The notes under the pieces are model-generated. The model searched no databases. It had not been told where the DNA came from and was given only the letters and a program-made list of their open reading frames with translations. Of a stretch of 64,000 nt of DNA, positions 34,201-42,007 are shown piece after piece. Origin of the DNA: Bradyrhizobium sp. U87765 SZCCT0048 (lineage in GTDB: Bacteria; Pseudomonadota; Alphaproteobacteria; Rhizobiales; Xanthobacteraceae); contig NZ_JAFCMM010000001.1 in the NCBI RefSeq assembly GCF_018131225.1, positions 186,001 to 250,000 of the forward strand, in the 5' to 3' direction. A program made the position numbers and the translations under genes. Each line of letters starts with the position of its first letter. Positions within the stretch are counted from its first letter, which is position 1.

Positions 34201-37200
34201 CCGGCACGAACTTCACCGGTGCGAGCGCAGTCGCATTCGGCGGAACCGCTGCCGCAGGATTCTCCGTTGTCAACGCGACGCAGATCTCGGCCACCGCCCC
34301 TGCGGGGAGCGGCACCGTAGACATCCGTGTCACGACGCTCGGCGGCACCAGCGCGATCAGCGCCGCTGACCAGTTCACCTACATTCCGGCACCGACCGTC
34401 ACAACGATCAGTCCGACCAGCGGGCCGACCGCGGGCGGCACGACGGTGACCATCACCGGCACCAACTTCACCGGAGTGACGGCCGTCAAGTTCGGCGCGA
34501 CCAATGCGACGGGCTTCTCCTTCGTCAGCGCAACCTCGATCACGGCAACCGCCCCCGCCGGCACCGGCACCGTCGATATCACTGTCACAACTCCAGGCGG
34601 CACCAGCGCGACGGGCGCAGGCGATCAATACACTTATGTCGCGGCACCGACGGTCACCGCGGTGTCCCCCACGGCAGGTCCGACCGGCGGCGGCACCACG
34701 GTCGTCATCACGGGCACAGGCCTGTCCGGTGCCACGGCCGTCAAATTCGGTGCCACCAATGCGAGCGGTTTCACGGTGAACAGCGCGACCCAGATCACGG
34801 CGACCTCGCCAGCTGGAACGGGCACGATTGATGTCACCGTGACCACGGTCGGCGGGACCAGCGCGATCGGCGCGGCCGACCAATTCACCTATGTTGCGGC
34901 GCCGACCGTCTCGTCCATCAGTCCGACCATCGGTCCGTCCACGGGCGGCACGACGGTCACGATCACTGGCGCGAACTTCAACAATGCGACCGCAGTGACA
35001 TTTGGCGCGACAGTTGCCACAGGTTTTACAGTGGTCAGTGCGACCTCGATCACAGCCACGTCTCCAGCCGGAACCGGCACCGTTGACATCCGCGTGACGA
35101 CGGCCGGCGGCACGAGCGCGACCAGCGCCGCTGACCAGTTCACCTACGTTCCCGCGCCGACCGTGACCGGCATCAGCCCGACCGCCGGGGTCACCAGTGG
35201 TGGCACGATCGTGACGATCACCGGCACGAACTTCACGGGTGCGACCGCCGTAAAATTCGGAGCGAGCAACGCCAGCAGCTTCACCGTCAACACCGCCACC
35301 CAGATCACGGCCACCGCACCAGCCGGTACAGGCACGGTGGATGTAACCGTGACCACAACAGGGGGCACCAGCGCCACGACAGCGGCTGACCAGTACACCT
35401 ACATCGCACCGCCAGCCGTCACATCGATTTCGCCGACCGCGGGTCCGCTTGCCGGTGGCACCTCGGTGGTCATTATAGGAACTGGATTCAGTGGCGCGAC
35501 GGCCGTGAAATTCGGCGCCAGCAACGCCAGCGGCTTCACCGTCAACAGCGCCACCCAGATCACCGCAACGGCGCCCGCGGGAACCGGCACCGTCGACATC
35601 ACCGTCACCAACTCGGTAGCGACCAGCGCAACAAGCGCGGCCGACCAGTACACCTATGCCGCTGCGCCGACCATTGCGTCGCTCAGCCCGAACAGCGGAC
35701 CGGCTGGTGGCGGAACTTCGGTTGTGATCACCGGCACCAATTTCACGGGTACGAGCGGCGCCTCTGGAGTCAAGTTCGGCACCAATAACGCGTCGAGCTA
35801 TACGGTCAATAGCGCCACCCAGATCACCGCCATAGCCCCGGCCGGAGCGGTCGGAGCCGTCAGCGTGACGGTGACAGCGCCGGGCGGCACCGGATCCGGC
35901 ACATACACCTATGTTAATGTCCTCACCCTGACGTCGACGCCGTCGTCTACGACCCAGGTCGGCCAACCTTACGCCCAGACCAATGTCGCCGGTGGCGGAA
36001 CCAGTCCATTCACCTATTCGCTTCTATCGGGGGCACTGCCGCCGGGCACGTCGCTGAACACCACGACGGGCCTCGTCTCGGGTACGCCGAGCAGCGGAGG
36101 CAACTTCAGCTACACCATCAAGGTCGTGGACAACAGTCCCACCCAGCAGAGCGCCACTCAGACGGTTACCGGCGCGATCACCACCGCCGTCAGCTCGACA
36201 GCCGTCACATCCTCGCTCAATCCGAGCTCTGCGCACCAGCCGGTCACCTTCACGGCGACGGTGACGGCATCGGGCGGCGGAACGCCGACGGGAACTGTAA
36301 CGTTCAAGGACGGCGACGCCCCGATCGGGAGTGGCGTCTTGGCGGGCGGTGTCGCCACCTTTACCACCGCCACCCTGACCGTCGGTTCGCACAGCATCAC
36401 GGCGAGCTACGGTGGAAACGGCAACTACACCGCCAGCGTTTCGCAGGCCCTCTTGCAGACAGTCAACATTCCTGCCGACAGTCTCAAGCTGCGTGCGCTG
36501 CAGGTGAGCGTCACCAAGATCGTCGCGCAGAACTCGGGCCAGGCGATCTCGGGCGCGATCGACACCGCGATCTCCGAAGGCTTCAGCGACGGCCCCGGGA
36601 GCTTCCTCACCCCTGGCGGCATGGGCATGCGTTTCAACTTCTCTGCCGATCCTGATCAAACCGAAGGGATGAACGGCGAAAAGATCGTCAGCGATCGCTG
36701 GAATGGCACGTTTGCCCTCGACGGCAATAAAGCCAATGGACCCGGCGCACTCGGCTATGATGGCAAGCGCAAGCCTAATGACAGCGCGTTCGCCGCGATC
36801 GACCGTGCAGCTCCTTCAACGAAAGCGCCGCCTCGCGTCACGACGGATTCAAAAGACTGGATCCTGTGGGCGGACGTGCGCGGCTCCGGCATCGACCGCT
36901 GGGGTACGACCATGAACAGCGGCCAGGCGCTGCTCTACGGCGCGCAGGTCAACGCGCTGATGGGGCTCACGCACCGGGTTGCACCGAACCTCATTATCGG
37001 TGCGCTCGGCGGCTACGAGACGTTCGACTACACGTCGCAGGAGTTCAACGGCAAGCTGAAAGGCGATGGCTGGACCGTCGGCGCGTATATGGGCTGGAAG
37101 CTCTCGCCGACCATTCGTTTCGATGCCGCAACCGCCTATTCCGGTATCGGCTACAACGGCACCGCCGGAACGGCGCAGGGCAATTTCAACGGCAGCCGCT

Positions 37201-37667
37201 GGCTGGTGTCAGGTGGTCTGGTCGGATCGTATAAGGCCTGGGGATTGGACATCGAACCCTCCGTGAAGGTCTACGCCCTTTGGGAGCACGAGAACGCCTA
37301 CACCGATACGCTCGGCACGCTGCAGGACAGCCGCAACTTCGCCACCGGCCGCGCGTCGAGCGGCGTCAAGGTCGCCTACCCGTTCACGTGGACCGACACC
37401 GTGATGCTCGCGCCGTTCGCCGGCGTCTATGCCGACTATTACTTCACCAAGGATGATGCCGCGGCGATCGTCGCAGCGGCCGGCGCGCCGCCGCTGGCGT
37501 CGACGCCTCTCCTCGACGGCTGGTCGGCGCGTGTCGAAGGCGGCCTTGCCGCGAAGTTCGCCAATGGCGCGGCGGTCCTTGCCGGTGCGGAGCTCGGCGG
37601 CATCGGTGGCAACGTGCAGATCTGGACGTTCCGTGCCCGCGCCAACGTGCCGTTCAGCGCCCGCTGA
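31239..37667 (+). CDS. Giant autotransporter with 14 IPT/TIG repeats
   Basis: A 2142-residue predicted surface protein. Layout: long basic N-terminus and an extended signal region (residues 1-103; RSSLIVAAVAFAPSIAEA); a DUF11-like beta region (about 104-364); fourteen IPT/TIG Ig-like repeats of about 85 residues (365-1560); a putative-Ig (He_PIG) domain (1561-1650; PPGTSLNTTTGLVSGTPS); a bacterial Ig-like domain (1651-1742; TGTVTFKDGD); a linker; and a C-terminal autotransporter-type beta-barrel (about 1870-2142; WILWADVRGSGIDRWG). This is a type V-like architecture in which the barrel would anchor the TIG stalk outside the cell, as in adhesins. No clear ribosome site precedes the ATG; starts at 31317/31320 are possible. 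The final residue is Arg rather than Phe, unusual for a barrel. Confidence 0.88.
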   Translation: MNVSTYFERPDVLRRSENGLQNIRVSMMFLSRLRTSADAISSKRLQGYGLSLQAICRSIVDVVAVLSLSLGRAILRCGTGPGLAIRSSLIVAAVAFAPSIAEAACDNSVTFATGKVGDSVTLHTDTCAANILNTGLFTTNAPNVPQNSYPMGNPQNFSFAVPGDTTAANSANGTIYTIAPEVDAGSGNGTTNFGFYTITIKSLGSTTTDTLTLYSSPDGITASTPFPITVHNLSPGTPPSIAAAFSPTSITTSGTSTLTLTISNPNASLSLNGVAVAAATLPANLTGSSPATTCSGGTASYSAGSGLSLSGATLGNSASCTVTLTVSSTVPGNYSYTSGAVSSTSPGLAGSTATTPTALTVTALPPTVTSLSPTTGPAAGGTSVVITGTNLTGATGAAGVKFGTTNATSYVVNSATQITAIAPAGTGTVDVTVTTSGGTSAISGADQYTYVAAPTVSSVNPTSGPGSGGTTVTITGTNFTGASAVAFGGTAAAGFSVVNATQITATAPAGSGTVDIRVTTLGGTSAISAADQFTYIPAPTVTTISPTSGPTAGGTTVTITGTNFTGVTAVTFGATNATSFSFVSATSITATAPAGTGTVDIIVTTPGGTSATGAGDQYTYVAAPTVTAVSPTAGPATGGTSVVITGTNLTGATGAAGVKFGTTNATSYVVNSATQITAVAPAGTGTVDVTVTTTGGTSATGASDQYTYVLAPTVTSISPTSGPASGGTTVTITGTNFSGATAVTFGGTAAAGFTVVSATSITATSPAGSGTVDIRVTTLGGTSAISAADQFTYIPAPTVTTISPTSGPTAGGTTLTITGTNFTGVTAVKFGATNATGFSFVSATSITATAPAGTGTVDITVTTPGGTSATGAGDQYTYVAAPTVTAVSPTAGPTGGGTTVVITGTGLSGATAVKFGATNASGFTVNSATQITATSPAGTGTVDVTVTTSGGTSATGAADQYTYVAAPTVSSVNPTSGPGSGGTTVTITGTNFTGASAVAFGGTAAAGFSVVNATQISATAPAGSGTVDIRVTTLGGTSAISAADQFTYIPAPTVTTISPTSGPTAGGTTVTITGTNFTGVTAVKFGATNATGFSFVSATSITATAPAGTGTVDITVTTPGGTSATGAGDQYTYVAAPTVTAVSPTAGPTGGGTTVVITGTGLSGATAVKFGATNASGFTVNSATQITATSPAGTGTIDVTVTTVGGTSAIGAADQFTYVAAPTVSSISPTIGPSTGGTTVTITGANFNNATAVTFGATVATGFTVVSATSITATSPAGTGTVDIRVTTAGGTSATSAADQFTYVPAPTVTGISPTAGVTSGGTIVTITGTNFTGATAVKFGASNASSFTVNTATQITATAPAGTGTVDVTVTTTGGTSATTAADQYTYIAPPAVTSISPTAGPLAGGTSVVIIGTGFSGATAVKFGASNASGFTVNSATQITATAPAGTGTVDITVTNSVATSATSAADQYTYAAAPTIASLSPNSGPAGGGTSVVITGTNFTGTSGASGVKFGTNNASSYTVNSATQITAIAPAGAVGAVSVTVTAPGGTGSGTYTYVNVLTLTSTPSSTTQVGQPYAQTNVAGGGTSPFTYSLLSGALPPGTSLNTTTGLVSGTPSSGGNFSYTIKVVDNSPTQQSATQTVTGAITTAVSSTAVTSSLNPSSAHQPVTFTATVTASGGGTPTGTVTFKDGDAPIGSGVLAGGVATFTTATLTVGSHSITASYGGNGNYTASVSQALLQTVNIPADSLKLRALQVSVTKIVAQNSGQAISGAIDTAISEGFSDGPGSFLTPGGMGMRFNFSADPDQTEGMNGEKIVSDRWNGTFALDGNKANGPGALGYDGKRKPNDSAFAAIDRAAPSTKAPPRVTTDSKDWILWADVRGSGIDRWGTTMNSGQALLYGAQVNALMGLTHRVAPNLIIGALGGYETFDYTSQEFNGKLKGDGWTVGAYMGWKLSPTIRFDAATAYSGIGYNGTAGTAQGNFNGSRWLVSGGLVGSYKAWGLDIEPSVKVYALWEHENAYTDTLGTLQDSRNFATGRASSGVKVAYPFTWTDTVMLAPFAGVYADYYFTKDDAAAIVAAAGAPPLASTPLLDGWSARVEGGLAAKFANGAAVLAGAELGGIGGNVQIWTFRARANVPFSAR
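32331..35918 (+). repeat. Fourteen tandem TIG-coding repeats (255 bp; two of 264 bp)
   Basis: Repeat starts: 32331 (264 bp), 32595, 32850, 33105 (264 bp), 33369, 33624, 33879, 34134, 34389, 34644, 34899, 35154, 35409, 35664. Each unit encodes the pattern APTVT-x-SPT-x-GP-x-x-GGT-x-VTITGTNF to DQYTYVA. Units 5-7 and 8-10 form a higher-order 765-bp repeat (unit 6 nearly equals 9, unit 7 nearly equals 10), and unit 8 is almost identical to unit 2. This indicates recent unequal crossing-over. The outer units (1, 11-14) are more diverged. Confidence 0.92.
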
Positions 37668-37718
37668 CCGAGACGATCGCGGACGGAATGTTGCAGCGTC
37701 GGAGGTGCCAGGCGGTTT

Positions 37719-38186
37719 CTAGTTCCGGTCGCGCCGGCGATGCCCCCGGGCTTTCGCAGGCGCCTTCGCCGGCGGGGTCAGTGCGGCCACGTTCAGCGGC
37801 GCAAATGACCGTTCCTCGCACTTGTCGAGGATGGCCGCGGAACGTGCAGTCTTGAGCTTGCCGTCCTGGAACAGCAGGACATAGAGCCGGCGCGCCTGCT
37901 CCGCTGCGCCGCTCTTCAGGCAGATCATCCACGGCTCGATATTGATCGACGGCGAAGCGTCGGGCGCGCTGACCAGCAGCGGCGCCAGCAGCTTCAGCTC
38001 ATCAGCCTTGTCCTTGACCATCCTGATGACGTCGACACTGGACAGATCCGGCGCGACTGCCGAGCTCACGGGCGCGGCCGGCGGCTGTGTTGTCGTCGGA
38101 ATGATCGACAGGCCGCCCGGCAACGACGTCGCGCCGCCGCATCCGGCGAGCAGAAGCATGACAGGGAGAGGCAGCAGGCGGCGCAT
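37719..38186 (-). CDS. Predicted lipoprotein, hypothetical
   Basis: A 155-residue protein with a lipoprotein signal (MRRLLPLPVMLLLAGCGG, lipobox LLAGC). A Pro/Thr-rich linker follows, then a helical domain with SSVDVIRMVKDKADELKLLA, INIEPWMICLKSGA, the pattern LYVLLFQDGKLKTARSAAIL and DKCEERSFAPL. The C-terminal tail is Lys/Arg-rich. Two Cys in the mature domain could pair. No family name is recognised. It is convergent with the TIG autotransporter, so no functional link is implied. Confidence 0.75.
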   Translation of the reverse strand: MRRLLPLPVMLLLAGCGGATSLPGGLSIIPTTTQPPAAPVSSAVAPDLSSVDVIRMVKDKADELKLLAPLLVSAPDASPSINIEPWMICLKSGAAEQARRLYVLLFQDGKLKTARSAAILDKCEERSFAPLNVAALTPPAKAPAKARGHRRRDRN

Positions 38187-38671
38187 CGGATGGATCGGCA
38201 ACGTCAGGAACAGCGGTCTGGCCGAGTAGCACGGACAACGCGCCGAAACTATGGCTCCGAAATCGCTCGTTCCGTTCGTCAGAACGGCGCTGCGGCGTGC
38301 ACCGTCGCTGTTCGGGAGCCTTGCAACCGCTGTCGAGGCCGCTATGCGCGCTGCGCCGGGAGCGCCGCATTGACCATCATCGAAGCGATGCCCGAGGAGC
38401 GCACGCGTTCGAGTTGTCGGCGCTCCGCTGGCCCTCGGCTGAAGTGTGCCCGCGAAGCAGAGCGTCTGTGCGATCATCACCACCAGCCACGACGGAGTTA
38501 CCCGAACGGCATCCCTGCCTGACGCGGAACGCCAGGAGCGCGCGCGATATCCCGACCACAAATCGCCGCATGAGACGATGGTGCAGGTGATCAGAACCGA
38601 TCACTGGCCGTCCGGACAGGCGAATGGATGGGGGCACAGGACGTCGCGGGCAAGCGCGACTGAACGTGGAA
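38187..38671. other. Gap between lipoprotein gene and tRNA-Glu
   Basis: About 485 bp. Open frames on both strands are Arg/Ser-rich chance frames. I see no gene or clear repeat. The promoter of the lipoprotein gene should lie at its left end. Confidence 0.45.
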
Positions 38672-38746
38672 TGGCGCTCCCTAGCGGAATCGAACCGCTC
38701 TCTCCACCGTGAAAGGGTGGCGTCCTAACCGATAGACGAAGGGAGC
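38672..38746 (-). tRNA. tRNA-Glu (anticodon TTC)
   Basis: Reverse-strand cloverleaf: acceptor GCTCCCT / AGGGAGC, discriminator G with encoded CCA, D-arm GTCTATCGGTTAGGAC, anticodon stem CCACC/GGTGG around loop CTTTCAC (anticodon TTC), and T-arm GCGGTTCGATTCCGC. 75 nt including CCA. Confidence 0.97.
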
Positions 38747-38932
38747 CGAACGCCGGCTCATCCGGGCCGCAGGCCTGCCGCGATCCCGTCGGGCGTTTGC
38801 ACGCCGCGTCGTTCACGCTGAAAACCGCAATCAAATCAGCCGTTTAGGAGCCTTCGCTCCCGATGTCCGACTCTCGCGGCGCAGCGTGGCGCCACCTATA
38901 ATGACGTTTCGCGGTGGCCGCAAGCGCTCCCG

Positions 38933-39715
38933 TCAATATCCCCTGCTCCGCCACGCCAGAATCCGTCGCTCGGCCACGGCCATGGCAAGCGCGGTGACAT
39001 AGCCGACGGCGCCGAGCAGGATCACCCCGGCGAACAGGTCAGCCGAGCGGAACGCCCGCGCCGACAGCAGCACCCAGTGGCCAAGGCCGTCGAGCCCTGC
39101 CAGCATCTCGCAGACGACCGACAGGATCAGCGCGACCGTCAGGCTGAGGCGCATGCCGGCGAGAATGTCAGGGCTTGCGGACGGCAGCGCGATCTTGGCG
39201 ATCACCGCGAGGCGCGACATGTGCAGCGCCCGCGCCACCTCGTAGAGACGCGGCTCGACGGCGGCAAAGCCGTGCACGGTGGCGAGCAGCAGCGGCCACA
39301 GCGAGCCGAACGCAATCACCGCCAGCGCCATGCCCTGGGTCAGCCCGAACAGCGCGATCGCAACCGGAATGACCGCTGAGACCGGCAGTGGCCGCAACAC
39401 TTCGAGCGTCGGCGCGACATAGACTCGCATCGCCCTCGACGAGCCGATCAACGCACCGAGCGCGATGCCGATGAACGACGCCAGCAGCCAGCCGACCGCC
39501 ATGTGCTGCAGCGTGCCCAGCAGCTTGTCGAAGAGATCGCCGGTCGAAAAGCCGCGCACCAGCGACGCGAAGGCGCGGTCCGGCCCCGGCAGGAACACCG
39601 GCGACACCAGCCGCAGGTCGGCGATGGTCTGCCACAACACGACGACGCCCGCCGCGACGGCAAAGCTGACGGCGCGCCATGCCCACGCCGACGTGCGGGT
39701 CGTCGCGCGGGTCAT
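38933..39715 (-). CDS. ABC transporter permease (SsuC/TauC type), second copy
   Basis: A 260-residue inner-membrane permease of the nitrate/sulfonate/taurine class. Six helices are predicted, with the EAA-like loop YEVARALHMSRLAVIAKIAL-PSASPDI near residue 170, preceded by PLPVSAVIPVAIALFG. The start ATG overlaps the stop of the preceding permease gene (ATGA). Two different permeases plus one ATPase imply a heterodimeric channel. It is the last gene of the SBP-GntR-ATPase-permease-permease operon. Confidence 0.9.
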   Translation of the reverse strand: MTRATTRTSAWAWRAVSFAVAAGVVVLWQTIADLRLVSPVFLPGPDRAFASLVRGFSTGDLFDKLLGTLQHMAVGWLLASFIGIALGALIGSSRAMRVYVAPTLEVLRPLPVSAVIPVAIALFGLTQGMALAVIAFGSLWPLLLATVHGFAAVEPRLYEVARALHMSRLAVIAKIALPSASPDILAGMRLSLTVALILSVVCEMLAGLDGLGHWVLLSARAFRSADLFAGVILLGAVGYVTALAMAVAERRILAWRSRGY

Positions 39716-40476
39716 GGCGTCCCCTCCACCGCCGCAGCGAGCCCGAACAGGCGGCGCTGCGCCTGCACCAGCGCGGCATTCAGGGCGAACCCGACAAGCC
39801 CGATCCAGACCAGCAGCGCCAGCATCAGGTCCGGCCGCAACGCCTGCTGCGCGGTCATGATCGCCGCGCCGAGCCCAAGCGGGTTGGCCGTGATCTCGAC
39901 GGTCACCGCGACGATCAGCGCAACGCCCGCGGCGAGGCGGAAGGCGACGAAGATCCGCGGCAGCGCCGCCGGAATGACGATCTTGGTGACCTGTGCCACT
40001 GGACCGAGCCTGAGTGCACGCGCCACCTCGAGAAGGCGCGGCTCGACGCCACGCACCGCGCCGCGCGCCAGGATCAGCAGCGGCCAGATGCTGGCGAAGG
40101 CGACGATCGCGATTTCCATGCGATAGCCGAAGCCGAGCGCGATCAGGCCGATCGGCAGCAGCGCCACCGACGGAATCGGCCGGATGCTCTCGATGGTGAC
40201 CTCGAGGCTGCGGTCCAGCAGCGGCCACAGGCCGAGGATCAGGCCCAGCAGCAACCCGATCGATGCGCCGATCGCAAGGCCTGCGAAGGTCGCAATCAGG
40301 GTGTCGCGCGTCCAGGTCAGCAGTGATCCGTCGCAGACGCTTTCGACGAACGCCAGCGCGATCTGGCTCGGTGCCGCGAGCGAGTCGCTCTGCAGGTGGA
40401 CGGCGCGTGCGGCGGCTTCCAGCGCGACGATGATGGCGACCGGCAGAAGCAGAGGTTTGAGGCGGTCGGCGATCAC
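39712..40476 (-). CDS. ABC transporter permease (SsuC/TauC type), first copy
   Basis: A 254-residue permease with about six helices and the cytoplasmic EAA loop LLEVARALRLGPVAQVTKIV-IPAALPRI that contacts the ATPase. RPIPSVALLPIGLIALGFGY precedes it. The GTG start overlaps the ATPase stop by 4 bp (GTGA), and its own stop overlaps the next permease start, so subunits are translated together. It pairs with the second permease to form the membrane channel. Confidence 0.9.
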   Translation of the reverse strand: MIADRLKPLLLPVAIIVALEAAARAVHLQSDSLAAPSQIALAFVESVCDGSLLTWTRDTLIATFAGLAIGASIGLLLGLILGLWPLLDRSLEVTIESIRPIPSVALLPIGLIALGFGYRMEIAIVAFASIWPLLILARGAVRGVEPRLLEVARALRLGPVAQVTKIVIPAALPRIFVAFRLAAGVALIVAVTVEITANPLGLGAAIMTAQQALRPDLMLALLVWIGLVGFALNAALVQAQRRLFGLAAAVEGTP

Positions 40477-41303
40477 GGCTTGCCTTCCGACGCCTTAATG
40501 AAATCGAACAGCTCGCGCCGCAGCCGCAGGAATTCCGGCAGCTCGCGGGTGGCGAGCTGGTCGCGTGGCCGCGGCAGATCGACCTTGACGTCGATGCCGA
40601 TCCGCCCGGGATGCGGCAGCAGGCCGATCACGCGGTCGCCGAGATAGATCGCCTCCTCGAGGTCGTGGGTCACGAAGATCACCGTTGCGCCGCTCGCTGC
40701 CACCAGCGCCAGCACCTCGTCCTGCAGGCCCTGCCGCGTCATGGCGTCGAGCGCGCCGAACGGTTCGTCCATCAGCAGCACGACCGGCTCCTGCGCGAGG
40801 CAGCGCGCGATCTGCAGCCGTTGCTGCATGCCCCCGGACATTTCGGAGGGATACTTCGCGCCATGCTCCGGCAGGCCGACCCTGGCGAGCAAGGTCGCAA
40901 TGCGCGCGGGCCGCTCGGCTGCGGCGATGCCTGCCGCCTCCAGCGCCAGCGAGACGTTGCCGGTGGCGGTGCGCCAGGGCAGCAGCGCCTTGCCATAGTC
41001 CTGGAACACGATGGCGACGTCGCGGCGCGGGCCGCTCATCGGCTCGCCGGCGATACGTACGGCGCCCTGCGTCGGTGGATAGAGCCCGCCCGCCAGCCGC
41101 AGCGCCGTGGTCTTGCCGCAGCCGGAAGCGCCGATGATGCACACGAACTCGCCGGGCTCGACGGCAAGGCTGAGGTCCCGGATGATTGGCCGGCCGCCAA
41201 GCTCGATGGTGACGCCATCAAAGGTGATCATGGGCTGGCGCGTTGCCGCGCGCGGCGCGTCGGCGGCCTCCGGCCTGGGTCTGGAACTGGTCCGGATCGT
41301 CAC
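40473..41303 (-). CDS. ABC transporter ATP-binding protein (SsuB/TauB type)
   Basis: ATPase of the importer, 276 residues from a GTG start that overlaps the stop of the GntR gene (GTGA); an internal ATG (41231, MITFDGVTIEL) would give a 252-residue form nearer the family norm. Motifs: Walker A GASGCGKTT, Q-loop VFQDYGKALLPWRT, signature MSGGMQQRLQIARCL, Walker B VLLMDEPFGALD and switch His FVTHDLEEA. The leading 24 residues (RTSSRPRPEAADAP) look unstructured, so the ATG may be the real start. Confidence 0.92.
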   Translation of the reverse strand: MTIRTSSRPRPEAADAPRAATRQPMITFDGVTIELGGRPIIRDLSLAVEPGEFVCIIGASGCGKTTALRLAGGLYPPTQGAVRIAGEPMSGPRRDVAIVFQDYGKALLPWRTATGNVSLALEAAGIAAAERPARIATLLARVGLPEHGAKYPSEMSGGMQQRLQIARCLAQEPVVLLMDEPFGALDAMTRQGLQDEVLALVAASGATVIFVTHDLEEAIYLGDRVIGLLPHPGRIGIDVKVDLPRPRDQLATRELPEFLRLRRELFDFIKASEGKP

Positions 41304-41992
41304 GGCTGCACGTCTCCCGGTGGATAGACGAAGTTCAGGGTGGACTGGAGATGTCGGGCGAGCATGGTGCAGGCGGCGTCCGCATCCCGCGCCATCACCC
41401 GCTCGGCGAGTGTCTGGTGGACGTCGACGAAGTGTTCGCCATCGTCGAAGCCGCGCATCATGACGCGGCGGTAGCGATAGGCCTGGTCGTAGAGATCGGC
41501 ATGTGCCGCAAGCAGCCGCGGCGAATCGCAGGCCGACAGGATCGCGGTGTGGAAGCCCTTGTGCACGGCGTCGAAATCCTCGGCGCCTTCGCTGAAATGC
41601 GCGCCGCTGCGCTCGACATGGCGGCGCAGCTGATGCAGCGCCGAGACGATGCCGGCCTCCCACGCATCCCCGCCCTTCTCCATCGCCAGCCGCAGCGCCT
41701 CCCTCTCGATGACGGTGCGGATGCGGGTGATGTCGGCGAGATCCTCGCGGCTGACGTCGGCGACACGAAAGCCGCGCTGACCGATGGCGACGATCAGGCC
41801 GCGCGACACCAGCCGTGACAGCCCCTCGCGCACCGGCGTTGCACCAATGTCATAGCGCTGCGCCAGTTCGACGATGCCGAGCCGTGCGCCGGGCGCGAAG
41901 TGTCCGGTCAGGATGTCGCGCTGGACGAGGCCGGCGGCCCGCTCGCTGAGCGTATCGGAAACATCACCTGCGGACACGCGCGCCACAGCCAT
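41300..41992 (-). CDS. GntR-family regulator (FCD domain) inside the ABC operon
   Basis: A 230-residue regulator. The winged helix (residues 15-80; LGIVELAQRYDIGATPVREG) is followed by an FCD effector domain with the metal/ligand His set (HKGFHTAILSACDS, DVHQTLAERVMARD, LARHLQSTLNF). It sits between the binding-protein gene (15 bp away) and the ATPase gene (overlap). It probably controls both the transporter and the divergent hydrolase genes by sensing the imported compound or its breakdown product. A repeated TGATCA motif in the divergent promoter region is a candidate binding site. Confidence 0.9.
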   Translation of the reverse strand: MAVARVSAGDVSDTLSERAAGLVQRDILTGHFAPGARLGIVELAQRYDIGATPVREGLSRLVSRGLIVAIGQRGFRVADVSREDLADITRIRTVIEREALRLAMEKGGDAWEAGIVSALHQLRRHVERSGAHFSEGAEDFDAVHKGFHTAILSACDSPRLLAAHADLYDQAYRYRRVMMRGFDDGEHFVDVHQTLAERVMARDADAACTMLARHLQSTLNFVYPPGDVQP

Positions 41993-42007
41993 GGCCGCCT
42001 TCCTCTC

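Noticed and set aside
32331..35918. CRISPR-like or satellite repeat array
   Set aside because: Units are 255-264 bp, in frame and encode TIG domains without spacers.
32544..35966. Two long reverse-strand open frames (439 and 627 codons) inside the TIG repeat array
   Set aside because: They are antisense to the TIG repeats, mirror the repeat period and are composed mainly of Arg/Gly/Ala/Asp. They arise from repeated GC-rich codons.
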